A stretch of 19,417 bases of DNA from JALRBM01 sp964477195 (GCA_964477195.1 CAYZCX010000015.1:1-19417); one strand, 5' to 3'. Positions 11,863-18,958 are shown, counted from the stretch's first letter. The notes: a model not told the origin generated them from the sequence alone. Translations and numbers: made by a program.

Positions 11863-14826
11863 ATGAAGCGCTATAATCCAACCGAAATCGAGCAAAAGTG
11901 GCAAAACCAGTGGGAAAAAGATGGGACATATACCGTCGATCTCGCAGACCACACGAAGCCTAAATACTTTGGATTTAGCATGCTGCCAGGTATCACAGGT
12001 GCCGGCATTCACATCGGTCACGGCCGAACGTATCAGTTCAGTGATATTAAGGTGCGCGCAAAACGTCAGCAAGGATTTAATGCGTATCACCCTATAGGAT
12101 GGGATAGTTTTGGACTTCCGGTAGAAAACTACGCCATAAAACTAGGCAAAACTCCGAGAGAAGCACACGACGAAGCGAAAGTGAACTTCAAGCGACAGCT
12201 CAAGCGTCTCGGGTTTAGCTACGATTGGTCAAAGGAAATTAGTACCGCCGATCCCGAATACTACAAATGGACCCAGTGGATATTTAATCAGTTGTATAAG
12301 CATAACCTTGCATATCAAAAAGAAAGTCCGCAGTGGTGGTGTGAGACTGACCAAACGGTACTTGCGAATGAGCAAGTAGAGGGCGGAAAGTGTTGGCGCT
12401 GTGGTAATCCTGTCGTCAAAAAAAATCTGAAGCAATGGTTTTTCAAGATCACCGATTATGCAGATGAAATTCTCGAAGCGACCGACGAGCTTGACTGGAC
12501 AGAATCGGTCAAAGTTATGCAAAAAAACTGGATCGGCAAGTCAGAGGGCGCGGAAATTGATTTCAATCTTTATTTTGACAACGAAAAACTCGATTCGTGG
12601 AAAGGTGACAATGGCCAAGCTGCTCATATAACAGTCTTTACGACACGTCCCGACACGATTTTTGGTGCGACATGTTTGGTACTTGCGCCCGAGCACCCTT
12701 GGGTGACTGCCGCACTTGGGCAATCTGATATACTGCCGGCGATCGAGAATGTACGTGACTATGTTAAGCAAGCATCGGCGAAATCAGAAATTGAGCGCAT
12801 GAATGATACTCGAGAGAAAACGGGTGTTTTCACAGGTGTGCATGCGATCAATCCGGCTACGGGCGAAAAAATTCCAGTATGGGTGGCAGATTATGTATTG
12901 GCTGGTTACGGCACGGGCGCAATTATGGCGGTACCGGCGCATGATGAGCGAGATTTTGCCTTTGCGGATAAATTTAAATTGCCTATCGTGAACGTTGTGG
13001 CTCAAGATTTTGGCGAAGAATTACCTGAGCCTAAGGAAGTCGAAGGCGTGGTAGTCATTGGCTACGATCCAAAAACTAAGCAGTTCATGGGCCTCAAGAA
13101 TGGTGCCAAAGGTTGGCTTGTTGGCGGTGGACGCGAGGAGGGTGAAACATTCGAGCAAGCGGCCTACCGCGAGCTTCGTGAAGAAGCTGGATTTGTCGAT
13201 GTTGAGGCGATGATTCCGCTCGGCGCGCCCATCTATTCGTACTATTACAACAGCATCAAAGATAGCAACAGACGTTCGCTTGGACATAGTTTCCTTGCGA
13301 TCGTCCATGCAGAATCTCAGGGTAAGCAGGCACTCGAAGCACACGAAGATTTCGACGTTTATTGGGACAGTTTTGAAGCAGTTCGTCAAAAAACCAAGAC
13401 AACAGGGGGCGGTGTTGACCATTGGATGGAAGCTCTCGACCGCGCAGCCTCAGCCGCAAAGGCTTACGAAAAAAGCGAAACATATCAGCCCGAGCTGTAT
13501 CATGGTGAAGGAATTTTGGTTAACTCTGGTCAGTTTGACGGTATGCGTACCGAAACAGCGCGCGAAAACATTACTGCGTGGCTCGAAGAACAAGGGGTCG
13601 GCCGAACCAAGACAACCTACAAAATGCGCGATTGGCTTATCAGTCGTCAGCGCTATTGGGGTGCACCGATCCCGATTATTCACTGTGAAAAAGATGGTGC
13701 TGTGGCTGTCCCTGACGATCAGTTGCCCGTTATTTTGCCAGAAGTGGAAGATTACAAACCAAAAGGCGGTGCGACCTCCGTGCTTGCTACAGTTGATGAA
13801 TGGGTGAACACGACGTGTCCGACCTGTAGTGGCCCGGCCAAGCGCGAAACCGATACGATGGATGGCTATGCCTGTAGCAGCTGGTACCCGCTTCGTTATC
13901 TTGATCCATCAAATGATATCCAGGCCTGGAATCCCGAAGCTGAAGCATATTGGGGCCCTGTCGACTTCTATAATGGCGCCGATCACGCGGTTGCCCATCT
14001 TTTGTATGCTCGTTTTTGGACGCGATTCTTCCATAAACTCGGTCTCGTGTCACATCCAGAACCATTCAAACGTATGATGTACAACGCCTATATCTTAGCG
14101 CCTGATGGTCTCAAAATGAGTAAATCCAAAGGTAACGCTATTGATCCACTCGAAATCATGAACAGCGGCTATGGGGCCGACTCGCTAAGGGTTTACGAAA
14201 TGTTCATTGCACCGTATGACATGGAGGCTCCGTGGGATACGCGTGGTGTGCCCGGCACCTACCGATTCCTCAATCGTGTATGGAATCTTGTGCAGGAATA
14301 CATCGAGGCCGGTGACGTTGAGCTTGACGAAAAAGTTGCTGAGCAAATCCTCAAAACCGCTCACTATACAGTAAAGAAAATTACTCAGGATATCGAAGAC
14401 GAAAAATTCAATACCGCTGTATCATCCATGATGGAAGCAGTGAACACTTACTACAAGCTAAAAGAATCCAGCTCTATCGGCAAATCAAAATCCTGGACAT
14501 TCGCTATCGAAAGTCTCCTTCAGGTGCTAGCACCGTTTGCTCCGCATATTACCGAAGAATTGTGGCAACAACTTGGTCACGAAACAACGATTCATATTGA
14601 CACATGGCCCAAGTGGGACGACCGCCATTTGGTGACAAGCGAGACGACTGTTGTTGTGCAGGTGAATGGAAAAGTCCGTGCCAAATTAGTCGTTCCGGTA
14701 GACATGCCAGAGGAAGATGTAAAATCACGCGCACTCGGTGACGCTAATGTTCAGAAGTTTACAGAGGGAAATGAGCTAAGAAAAGTGATCTATATTCCCG
14801 GCAAACTCGTGAGCATTGTTTTGTAG
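11863..14826 (+). CDS. leuS: Leucyl-tRNA synthetase with an inserted Nudix domain
   Basis: Charges tRNA-Leu with leucine. The 987-residue protein has the class I motifs HIGH (50-53, in GAGIHIGHGRTY) and KMSKS (751-755), Zn-type CWRCG, and the CP1 editing domain (TTRPDTIFGATCLVLAPEHP; GTGAIMAVPAHDERDFAFA). After KLPIVNVVAQD the normal sequence breaks, and residues about 390-545 hold a Nudix domain: start VVVIGYDPKTKQFMGL, full box G422-F444 with E428, R436, E437, E440, E441 and G443, and a tail to AKAYEKSE. LeuRS resumes at YHGEGILVNSGQFDGM, then SRQRYWGAPIPI. Usual LeuRS is 800-880 residues, so the insert explains the length. The ATG at 11863 (MKRYNPTEIEQKW) is chosen over the upstream frame at 11746, which runs through the palindrome. 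The Nudix substrate is unknown. Confidence 0.93.
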   Translation: MKRYNPTEIEQKWQNQWEKDGTYTVDLADHTKPKYFGFSMLPGITGAGIHIGHGRTYQFSDIKVRAKRQQGFNAYHPIGWDSFGLPVENYAIKLGKTPREAHDEAKVNFKRQLKRLGFSYDWSKEISTADPEYYKWTQWIFNQLYKHNLAYQKESPQWWCETDQTVLANEQVEGGKCWRCGNPVVKKNLKQWFFKITDYADEILEATDELDWTESVKVMQKNWIGKSEGAEIDFNLYFDNEKLDSWKGDNGQAAHITVFTTRPDTIFGATCLVLAPEHPWVTAALGQSDILPAIENVRDYVKQASAKSEIERMNDTREKTGVFTGVHAINPATGEKIPVWVADYVLAGYGTGAIMAVPAHDERDFAFADKFKLPIVNVVAQDFGEELPEPKEVEGVVVIGYDPKTKQFMGLKNGAKGWLVGGGREEGETFEQAAYRELREEAGFVDVEAMIPLGAPIYSYYYNSIKDSNRRSLGHSFLAIVHAESQGKQALEAHEDFDVYWDSFEAVRQKTKTTGGGVDHWMEALDRAASAAKAYEKSETYQPELYHGEGILVNSGQFDGMRTETARENITAWLEEQGVGRTKTTYKMRDWLISRQRYWGAPIPIIHCEKDGAVAVPDDQLPVILPEVEDYKPKGGATSVLATVDEWVNTTCPTCSGPAKRETDTMDGYACSSWYPLRYLDPSNDIQAWNPEAEAYWGPVDFYNGADHAVAHLLYARFWTRFFHKLGLVSHPEPFKRMMYNAYILAPDGLKMSKSKGNAIDPLEIMNSGYGADSLRVYEMFIAPYDMEAPWDTRGVPGTYRFLNRVWNLVQEYIEAGDVELDEKVAEQILKTAHYTVKKITQDIEDEKFNTAVSSMMEAVNTYYKLKESSSIGKSKSWTFAIESLLQVLAPFAPHITEELWQQLGHETTIHIDTWPKWDDRHLVTSETTVVVQVNGKVRAKLVVPVDMPEEDVKSRALGDANVQKFTEGNELRKVIYIPGKLVSIVL

Positions 14827-14856
14827 ACCAAATCTCATAATTATTGTATTAATGTC

Positions 14857-14885
14857 TTGAGAAATGAAGGCATCTTCAGTATAAT
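14857..14885 (+). promoter_or_regulatory. Promoter of the bL32 gene
   Basis: TTGAGA (14857-14862), 17 bases, TATAAT (14880-14885). The predicted start near 14892 gives a 37-base leader with AAAGGAG (14914-14920). Confidence 0.75.
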
Positions 14886-14928
14886 AGCTACAAGTTCTAT
14901 TATTACAACCTATAAAGGAGATCTTTTC

Positions 14929-15090
14929 ATGGCTCAACCTAAAAAGCAGAGTAGCCCGCGCAAGACCGGCCTCCGTCGCAGTCACCTTCTTATGAAGCTG
15001 GCTCGCCGCGTTAATGGCAAATCACCAGTAAAAGTACGCACGACGAAGCGACAGAATAGCAAAGCAGCAGAAACGACCGCTAAGAAATAG
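14929..15090 (+). CDS. rpmF: Ribosomal protein bL32, short zinc-less form
   Basis: The 53-residue basic protein starts MAQPKKQSSPRKTGLRRSHL, matching the bL32 N-terminus (MAxPKxxxSxxRxxxRRSH). Ordinary bL32 then carries a CxxC zinc ribbon; here the remainder (LARRVNGKSPVKVRTTKRQN) has no cysteine, so it would be a zinc-independent, C-terminally divergent form. ATG 14929 follows AAAGGAG by eight bases, under a strong promoter, as expected for a ribosomal protein. It precedes nusB by 48 bases. The family call rests on the N-terminal half only; another small basic ribosomal protein is possible. Confidence 0.72.
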   Translation: MAQPKKQSSPRKTGLRRSHLLMKLARRVNGKSPVKVRTTKRQNSKAAETTAKK

Positions 15091-15138
15091 TTTTTCTTAC
15101 AGTTAGTAATCTAATTTTAACAGAAAGAACCAAATCCT

Positions 15139-15600
15139 ATGGCATCAAACCGCCACCTCGGACGTATCGTCGCATTGCAGAGCTTATATGAATACGAATT
15201 CCGTACTCAGTCAGAAGATACTACTGTCGCGATAGATGAAATCCTTGATCGTAACCTTGCACGTTACGAGGATATGATAGATGACAAAAAGTTTGTTGAA
15301 GAGCTTGTAAAAGGAGTCATTGCCGATCAGACAGATTTGGATGACAAAATTCGTCCAATCGCGCCTGACTGGCCTATCGAGCAGATTGCTCGAATAGATC
15401 GTGCGGTCCTTCGCATGGGTCTTTACGAACTTCTGAAGCTTGCCGACGTTGTGCCGCCAAAAGTTGCAATCAACGAAGCGGTTGAACTTGCTAAGGCGTT
15501 TGGTTCCGATAACTCCAGCAAATTTGTGAACGGTGTTCTGGGAACAGCCTACCGTACACTTATTGGAGGGGAGCCCGAAAGTGCAAAATCCAAAGTTTGA
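15139..15600 (+). CDS. nusB: Transcription antitermination factor NusB
   Basis: NusB binds the boxA element of rRNA leaders with S10 (NusE) and supports antitermination. The 153-residue protein has the all-helical NusB layout: an N-terminal SNRHLGRIVALQSLYEYEF helix with the basic patch, then FVEELVKGVIADQTDLDDKI, PDWPIEQIARIDRAVLRMGL, and the C-terminal PPKVAINEAVELAKAFGSDN / SSKFVNGVLGTAYRTL signature. Length is normal. No SD precedes the ATG at 15139. Its last 20 bases overlap the start of the Nudix gene, so the two are probably cotranscribed and coupled. Confidence 0.95.
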   Translation: MASNRHLGRIVALQSLYEYEFRTQSEDTTVAIDEILDRNLARYEDMIDDKKFVEELVKGVIADQTDLDDKIRPIAPDWPIEQIARIDRAVLRMGLYELLKLADVVPPKVAINEAVELAKAFGSDNSSKFVNGVLGTAYRTLIGGEPESAKSKV

Positions 15601-16075
15601 ACGTTTTAAAAAATATTTCAATCGCCACAAGCCGTCGATTCAGGAAATAGTTCGTGAGCCGACTGCTGGAGGCGTAGTTTTTCGTCGCAATAAGGCCGGT
15701 GAGGTAGAGATACTGCTCATCCAAGATGCCAAAGATCGTTGGACAATTCCCAAGGGTCACATTGAAGAAGGCGAAACGGCACAACAAACTGCCCGTCGTG
15801 AAATTGGCGAAGAGGCAGGACTCCACGACGTAGAAGTGTTGGGTTGGCTGGGTAAAATTCACTTTCGCTATCGTCGTGTTGATCGGCTGGTGCTCATGAC
15901 AACGCAGATCTATCTTGTGCGCGCCAAAGGTGACACCAACGCAATCAAAAAAGAAGAATGGATGAACGGCATCAAGTGGTTTAAATTCCACGATGCACTC
16001 GACCAAATCGAATACGAGGATATTGGAAAATTGATGCTTCTCGCAATGAAGAAAATTCGACAGGAGAATTTATAA
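15581..16075 (+). CDS. Nudix hydrolase, diadenosine-polyphosphate-hydrolase-like
   Basis: The 164-residue protein has TAGGVVFRRNKAGEVEILLI, WTIPKGHIEEGE (54-65) and the Nudix box G59, E65, R73, E74, E77, E78, G80. The PKGH followed by EEGE pattern is usual in the Ap4A/DIPP-like group, which cleaves dinucleoside polyphosphates or inositol polyphosphates; the substrate here is inferred only from that. GTG at 15581 is chosen because GGAGGGGAG ends seven bases upstream; an in-frame ATG at 15533 lies deep inside nusB. The stop overlaps the ATG of rnc by one base (TAATG). It is a tight nusB / Nudix / rnc operon. Confidence 0.88.
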   Translation: MQNPKFERFKKYFNRHKPSIQEIVREPTAGGVVFRRNKAGEVEILLIQDAKDRWTIPKGHIEEGETAQQTARREIGEEAGLHDVEVLGWLGKIHFRYRRVDRLVLMTTQIYLVRAKGDTNAIKKEEWMNGIKWFKFHDALDQIEYEDIGKLMLLAMKKIRQENL

Positions 16076-16797
16076 TGAGTGGTATGCAAGTCACTCCATA
16101 TCAAGATTTTGCCCGCGAACACCTAGGGTTTGAGTATGAGAATATTGAGTTATTCATCACAGCTCTGACACATCGTAGTTATGTCAATGAACACAAAAAA
16201 AGTGTTACCGAGCACAATGAGCGGCTCGAGTTCTTAGGTGACGCCGTACTAGAACTCGCAGTGACCGACCATCTTTTTCGAAATTATAGCGATCCCGAAG
16301 GAACCCTCACGAGTTGGCGTGCGTCTCTTGTACGAACAGAAAGTATTAGCGACGCGGGTGCAAAGCTCGGATTCGAACCGCTTCTTCGCATGAGTCGCGG
16401 TGAAAAAAACGGGAGTATTCGTGCTCGTCAGCAGATTCTTGCCAACGCTTTTGAGGCGGTCATCGGCTCGATTTATCTGGAGCGTGGCTATGACGATGCA
16501 GCTGCATTTATCGACAAGCATATTCTCTCGAAACTCGAGGATATCTTGGCTTCTGGCAGTTGGCGTGATCCGAAATCTCATCTTCAGGAAGTGTCTCAGA
16601 GAATAGATGGCTTTACGCCGCAGTATCGTGTCCATGAGGAAATTGGACCAGATCACGACAAAGTATTCACCTTGGGTGTTTATGTCGGCGACAAATTAAT
16701 GGGCAAGGGAACTGGACCAAGTAAGCAAATCGCTCAGCAAGATGCGGCTCGAGCGGCGCTTGTAGCGTATGAAAAAAGACCTCCAAAAGGGGTCTAG
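16075..16797 (+). CDS. rnc: Ribonuclease III
   Basis: Cuts double-stranded RNA, including rRNA precursors. The 240-residue protein has the RNase III signature HNERLEFLGDAVLEL (47-61) with E49, E52 and D56, the second metal region QILANAFEAVIGSIYLERG (120-138) with E127, and a C-terminal double-stranded-RNA-binding domain from DPKSHLQEVSQRIDG to QQDAARAALVAYE. At the position of the usual metal-binding aspartate (D114 in E. coli) there is N124; such Asn forms occur in other bacteria as far as I recall, so activity is not excluded. SD GGAG lies eight bases before the ATG. It is the last gene of the nusB operon. A hairpin without a T run (AGACCTC/GGGGTCT, 16777-16795) covers its end. Confidence 0.95.
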   Translation: MSGMQVTPYQDFAREHLGFEYENIELFITALTHRSYVNEHKKSVTEHNERLEFLGDAVLELAVTDHLFRNYSDPEGTLTSWRASLVRTESISDAGAKLGFEPLLRMSRGEKNGSIRARQQILANAFEAVIGSIYLERGYDDAAAFIDKHILSKLEDILASGSWRDPKSHLQEVSQRIDGFTPQYRVHEEIGPDHDKVFTLGVYVGDKLMGKGTGPSKQIAQQDAARAALVAYEKRPPKGV

Positions 16798-16810
16798 ATA
16801 CTACTTTGCA

Positions 16811-16847
16811 AATCACTTTGCCGAGGTTTCCCCTCGACAAAGTGATT
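16811..16847. terminator. Hairpin between rnc and cassette E
   Basis: AATCACTTTG (16811-16820) with CAAAGTGATT (16838-16847), plus inner CGAGG (16822-16826) with CCTCG (16832-16836), form one nearly continuous stem of 15 pairs with a C/A mismatch and a 5-base loop. It lies between the convergent rnc and cassette E and could serve both. Only CGGTTTT follows on the plus strand. Confidence 0.6.
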
Positions 16848-16857
16848 CGGTTTTCCC

Positions 16858-17298
16858 TCAGACGCTCTGCGTCTTCAGTTGCTCCCTGATTTCTCCGAGC
16901 GCTTCCGTGATGACGACCCAGGCCACGTCACCTTCGTAGCTGTCGTATCCTTGCTGCGAGGCTTCTTGTTTGCCCTTGTTGTAGGCGGCTTCGATGGTGG
17001 GACCACCCAAAGTGATCTTGTTGGCCAGCAGATTAACCTGGATGGTGAATTGGTCGGTACCCCGGTTGTGCAGCTCTCGCAGCCCTCTGTGGCCAGAATG
17101 CGGCCAGAGACACAGACGGATAGTAGTACTTGGCCGCAGTATCAGCTCCTTAGGAGACTGCTCGCCGTAGATGCGCCATTTGCTCTCTTCGAAATGTGGC
17201 CCACAAAAAGCCATGTACTCGAATGGATTATCGCTGATCTCTCCTCTCAGGAGACTGTCCAGCAGGCCCGCGAGTGCGTATTCACCGAATTCATTCAT
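16858..17298 (-). CDS. GC-rich orphan protein (146 aa), cassette E
   Basis: Not recognised. It starts MNEFGEYALAGLLDSLLRGE, followed by a region with MAFCGPHFEESKWRIYG, strands (ELILRPSTTIRLCLWPHSG; QFTIQVNLLANKITLGG) and a C-terminal helix (AWVVITEALGEIREQL). Soluble by eye. ATG 17298 follows AAAGGGG with a spacer of about seven bases; the in-frame TTG at 17331 is rejected. The gene is oriented against rnc and rpsP, which flank it. It matches the other cassettes in size, composition and a hairpin end. Confidence 0.65.
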   Translation of the reverse strand: MNEFGEYALAGLLDSLLRGEISDNPFEYMAFCGPHFEESKWRIYGEQSPKELILRPSTTIRLCLWPHSGHRGLRELHNRGTDQFTIQVNLLANKITLGGPTIEAAYNKGKQEASQQGYDSYEGDVAWVVITEALGEIREQLKTQSV

Positions 17299-17398
17299 GT
17301 CATACCCCTTTGGACACAGCCTGAAGTTCAACCGATACTAATACTCTACCATAATCACTGATAAACACAAGTAAAGAGGATCGCGAGAAGGTTAACAA

Positions 17399-17427
17399 TT
17401 GACCAAAGCAGCTAAATAGTGTAAACT
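17399..17427 (+). promoter_or_regulatory. Promoter of rpsP, overlapping a direct repeat
   Basis: TTGACC (17399-17404), 17 bases, TAAACT (17422-17427). The ten-base sequence TTGACCAAAG occurs at 17399-17408 and again at 17427-17436, 28 bases apart, over the -35 and the predicted start. The repeat could be a regulator site. Confidence 0.6.
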
Positions 17428-17480
17428 TGACCAAAGAACGATAGTAGTCTAAAGAGACAAGAAAAGGAAGTTTTAATTTT

Positions 17481-17843
17481 ATGCTCGCAATTCGTTTGCA
17501 ACGTATAGGTCGCAAGGGATTCCCTGTGTACCGCGTCGCTGTGCAGGAAGCTCAGCGTCACCCATCGAGCGGCCGCGTGGTTGCCTATGTTGGAAGCTAC
17601 AACCCTCATTCAAAGGAAGTAAAGATCCAAGTAGAGGAAGCTCAAAAATACCTCGATAATGGTGCTCAGCCATCTCCTCGGGTTGTGAAACTCCTTAAGG
17701 ATGCAGGAGTTAAGCTCCCTAAATGGGTAAAGCAGGCTTCAACAGATAAGCAGAAAACTATCCGCAACGTCGAAAAGCTTCGCAAGAACCAGCCCAAAGA
17801 AGAAGTCGCAGCAGAAGCTTCAACTGAAGAAGCAGCTGAATAA
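17481..17843 (+). CDS. rpsP: Ribosomal protein bS16
   Basis: The 120-residue protein begins MLAIRLQRIGRKGFPVYRVA and contains GRVVAYVGSYNPHSKEVKIQ and the PSPRVVKLLKDAGVKLPKWV block, all diagnostic of bS16, a primary binding protein of the 30S 5' domain. The body ends near residue 85. A lysine- then glutamate/alanine-rich tail of about 35 residues (ending in EEVAAEASTEEAAE) extends it, as is common in some lineages. AAGGAAG lies ten bases before the ATG. In most bacteria rpsP is followed directly by a KH-domain gene; here two minus-strand orphan genes lie between them. Confidence 0.96.
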   Translation: MLAIRLQRIGRKGFPVYRVAVQEAQRHPSSGRVVAYVGSYNPHSKEVKIQVEEAQKYLDNGAQPSPRVVKLLKDAGVKLPKWVKQASTDKQKTIRNVEKLRKNQPKEEVAAEASTEEAAE

Positions 17844-17869
17844 ACGAACTTTTTTACTCTAAAAAAATA

Positions 17870-17893
17870 CCCCTACAATCAGGGGCATTTTTT
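17870..17893 (+). terminator. Terminator of rpsP
   Basis: CCCCT (17870-17874) and AGGGG (17881-17885) form a short stem with a 6-base loop, followed by CA and TTTTTT. The stem is short but the T run is good. Confidence 0.6.
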
Positions 17894-17902
17894 AATAAAT
17901 GG

Positions 17903-17927
17903 AAAAACCCTCTCCGTGAAGAGAGGG
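17903..17927 (-). terminator. Terminator of cassette F
   Basis: On the minus strand, CCCTCTC (17927-17921) pairs with GAGAGGG (17914-17908) around a 6-base loop, followed by TTTTT. It lies 22 bases past the stop at 17949. Confidence 0.8.
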
Positions 17928-17948
17928 CACTTTTCCCGAGTCAAGAAG

Positions 17949-18332
17949 TTACAGACTGGCGATAATCTCACGAAAGGCGGTTTCGACTTTCGTGCGAGCG
18001 TCGCGCATCTCTGCTTTACCAATTAACCTTCCGAAGTCGAGGTCAATGATGGCTTGCATGAAAAGCTGCGACACCCGCGCATCGGTAGTCGCAGCTTCGG
18101 CGTAAGGAATACGAGAGAAATCAAGAAACAATAAAAGCATCTCGTCTGCGAGCTTGCGTGCGCGTGTCCCGTAGGGGATACTCGTGAATATAGCACTCTC
18201 CCGTACCAGATCTACAATTCTTTCCATTTCCCATGGAGGTTCTTCGCCCACGTCATTGGCTGTTGCCATGGTGGCTGGTTGGCCTATCATCCCACGCTGA
18301 AACCGCCCGTGAGTTCTGCGATTTCTCCCCAT
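17949..18332 (-). CDS. GC-rich orphan protein (127 aa), cassette F
   Basis: Not recognised. A basic N-terminal part (MGRNRRTHGRFQRG) is followed by an apparently all-helical domain: EMERIVDLVRESAIFTS, RARKLADEMLLLFLDFSR, DARVSQLFMQAIIDLDFGRL and a C-terminal RDARTKVETAFREIIASL. The start is not certain. ATG 18332 follows AGAAGGG by eight bases; an in-frame GTG at 18341 and ATG codons further in are possible. The gene has its own terminator and lies against the direction of rpsP, between rpsP and the KH gene. Confidence 0.65.
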   Translation of the reverse strand: MGRNRRTHGRFQRGMIGQPATMATANDVGEEPPWEMERIVDLVRESAIFTSIPYGTRARKLADEMLLLFLDFSRIPYAEAATTDARVSQLFMQAIIDLDFGRLIGKAEMRDARTKVETAFREIIASL

Positions 18333-18387
18333 CTCCTTCACCCTTCTACCCGGGAATAGTACTACTATTTATACCATAAATAAGCCT

Positions 18388-18424
18388 AAAAAGGAAAGAC
18401 CCCACGACAGCAAAAGTCGTGGGG
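18388..18424 (-). terminator. Terminator of cassette G
   Basis: On the minus strand, CCCCACGAC (18424-18416) pairs with GTCGTGGGG (18408-18400) around a 7-base loop, followed by TCTTTCCTTTTT. It lies 33 bases past the stop at 18458. Confidence 0.82.
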
Positions 18425-18457
18425 ACGATCCGTTCTACTCGGTAGTGATCTTAAGAT

Positions 18458-18763
18458 CTACTCCATGGTTACCCAGTACATGTCCTCGGTGAGGCGACTC
18501 TCGAACACGAGACCCTCACTCATGAGACGTTTGATGGAGTCCAGGAGAGCCTTGTAGTGTTGAACCACCGATTCGTAGGCGTCGAGATCAACCTCGATCT
18601 CAGCCTTTGATTCCACGGAGATCAGGATGCGCATGTAGACACAGACGGGACCGTCGGGGCCGGCAAGCCGCACGGCCTTGTCGTCGACAGTGTGCGACAC
18701 GCCGTCGGTCGCAATCTCGCGTAGCGCCGCCAGTACCAGCCGGTCGGTCTCTTCCTCGGTCAC
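18458..18763 (-). CDS. GC-rich orphan protein (101 aa), cassette G
   Basis: Not recognised. It is acidic: an N-terminal helix (EEETDRLVLAALREIAT), two strands (HTVDDKAVRLAGPDGPVCVY and ILISVESKAEIEVDL), a helix (DAYESVVQHYKALLDSIKRL) and a short C-terminal strand region. This plan could be a compact alpha/beta fold, but no family can be named. GTG 18763 is the start because GGGAGGG lies about four bases upstream and no ATG follows closely. It has a clear promoter (18800-18828) and terminator. It stands between cassette F and the KH gene, transcribed away from the KH gene. Confidence 0.68.
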   Translation of the reverse strand: MTEEETDRLVLAALREIATDGVSHTVDDKAVRLAGPDGPVCVYMRILISVESKAEIEVDLDAYESVVQHYKALLDSIKRLMSEGLVFESRLTEDMYWVTME

Positions 18764-18799
18764 GGAACCCTCCCTAGCAAGCGATTGGATCGTAAAGCA

Positions 18800-18828
18800 A
18801 TAATATAATATTTAGTTAATAATAGCAA
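18800..18828 (-). promoter_or_regulatory. Promoter of cassette G
   Basis: On the minus strand TTGCTA (18828-18823), 17 bases, TATTAT (18805-18800). The predicted start is near 18793, giving a leader of about 30 bases ending in the SD GGGAGGG. Confidence 0.65.
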
Positions 18829-18900
18829 TATTGGAAATGAGCGATTTGTCAAGAATTCATTAACTATTGCTCGTAGCATTGATCTTCGATTTTCGTAGCG

Positions 18901-18909
18901 TGATATAAT
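18901..18909 (+). promoter_or_regulatory. Extended -10 promoter of the KH-domain gene
   Basis: TGA-TATAAT (TATAAT at 18904-18909) forms an extended -10. The predicted start is near 18916. The KH gene therefore has its own promoter and does not depend on rpsP. Confidence 0.6.
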
Positions 18910-18958
18910 AAGAATTACGATATTAGTGGATAGTTTGCTTACGGCAATGGAGGGCAAT

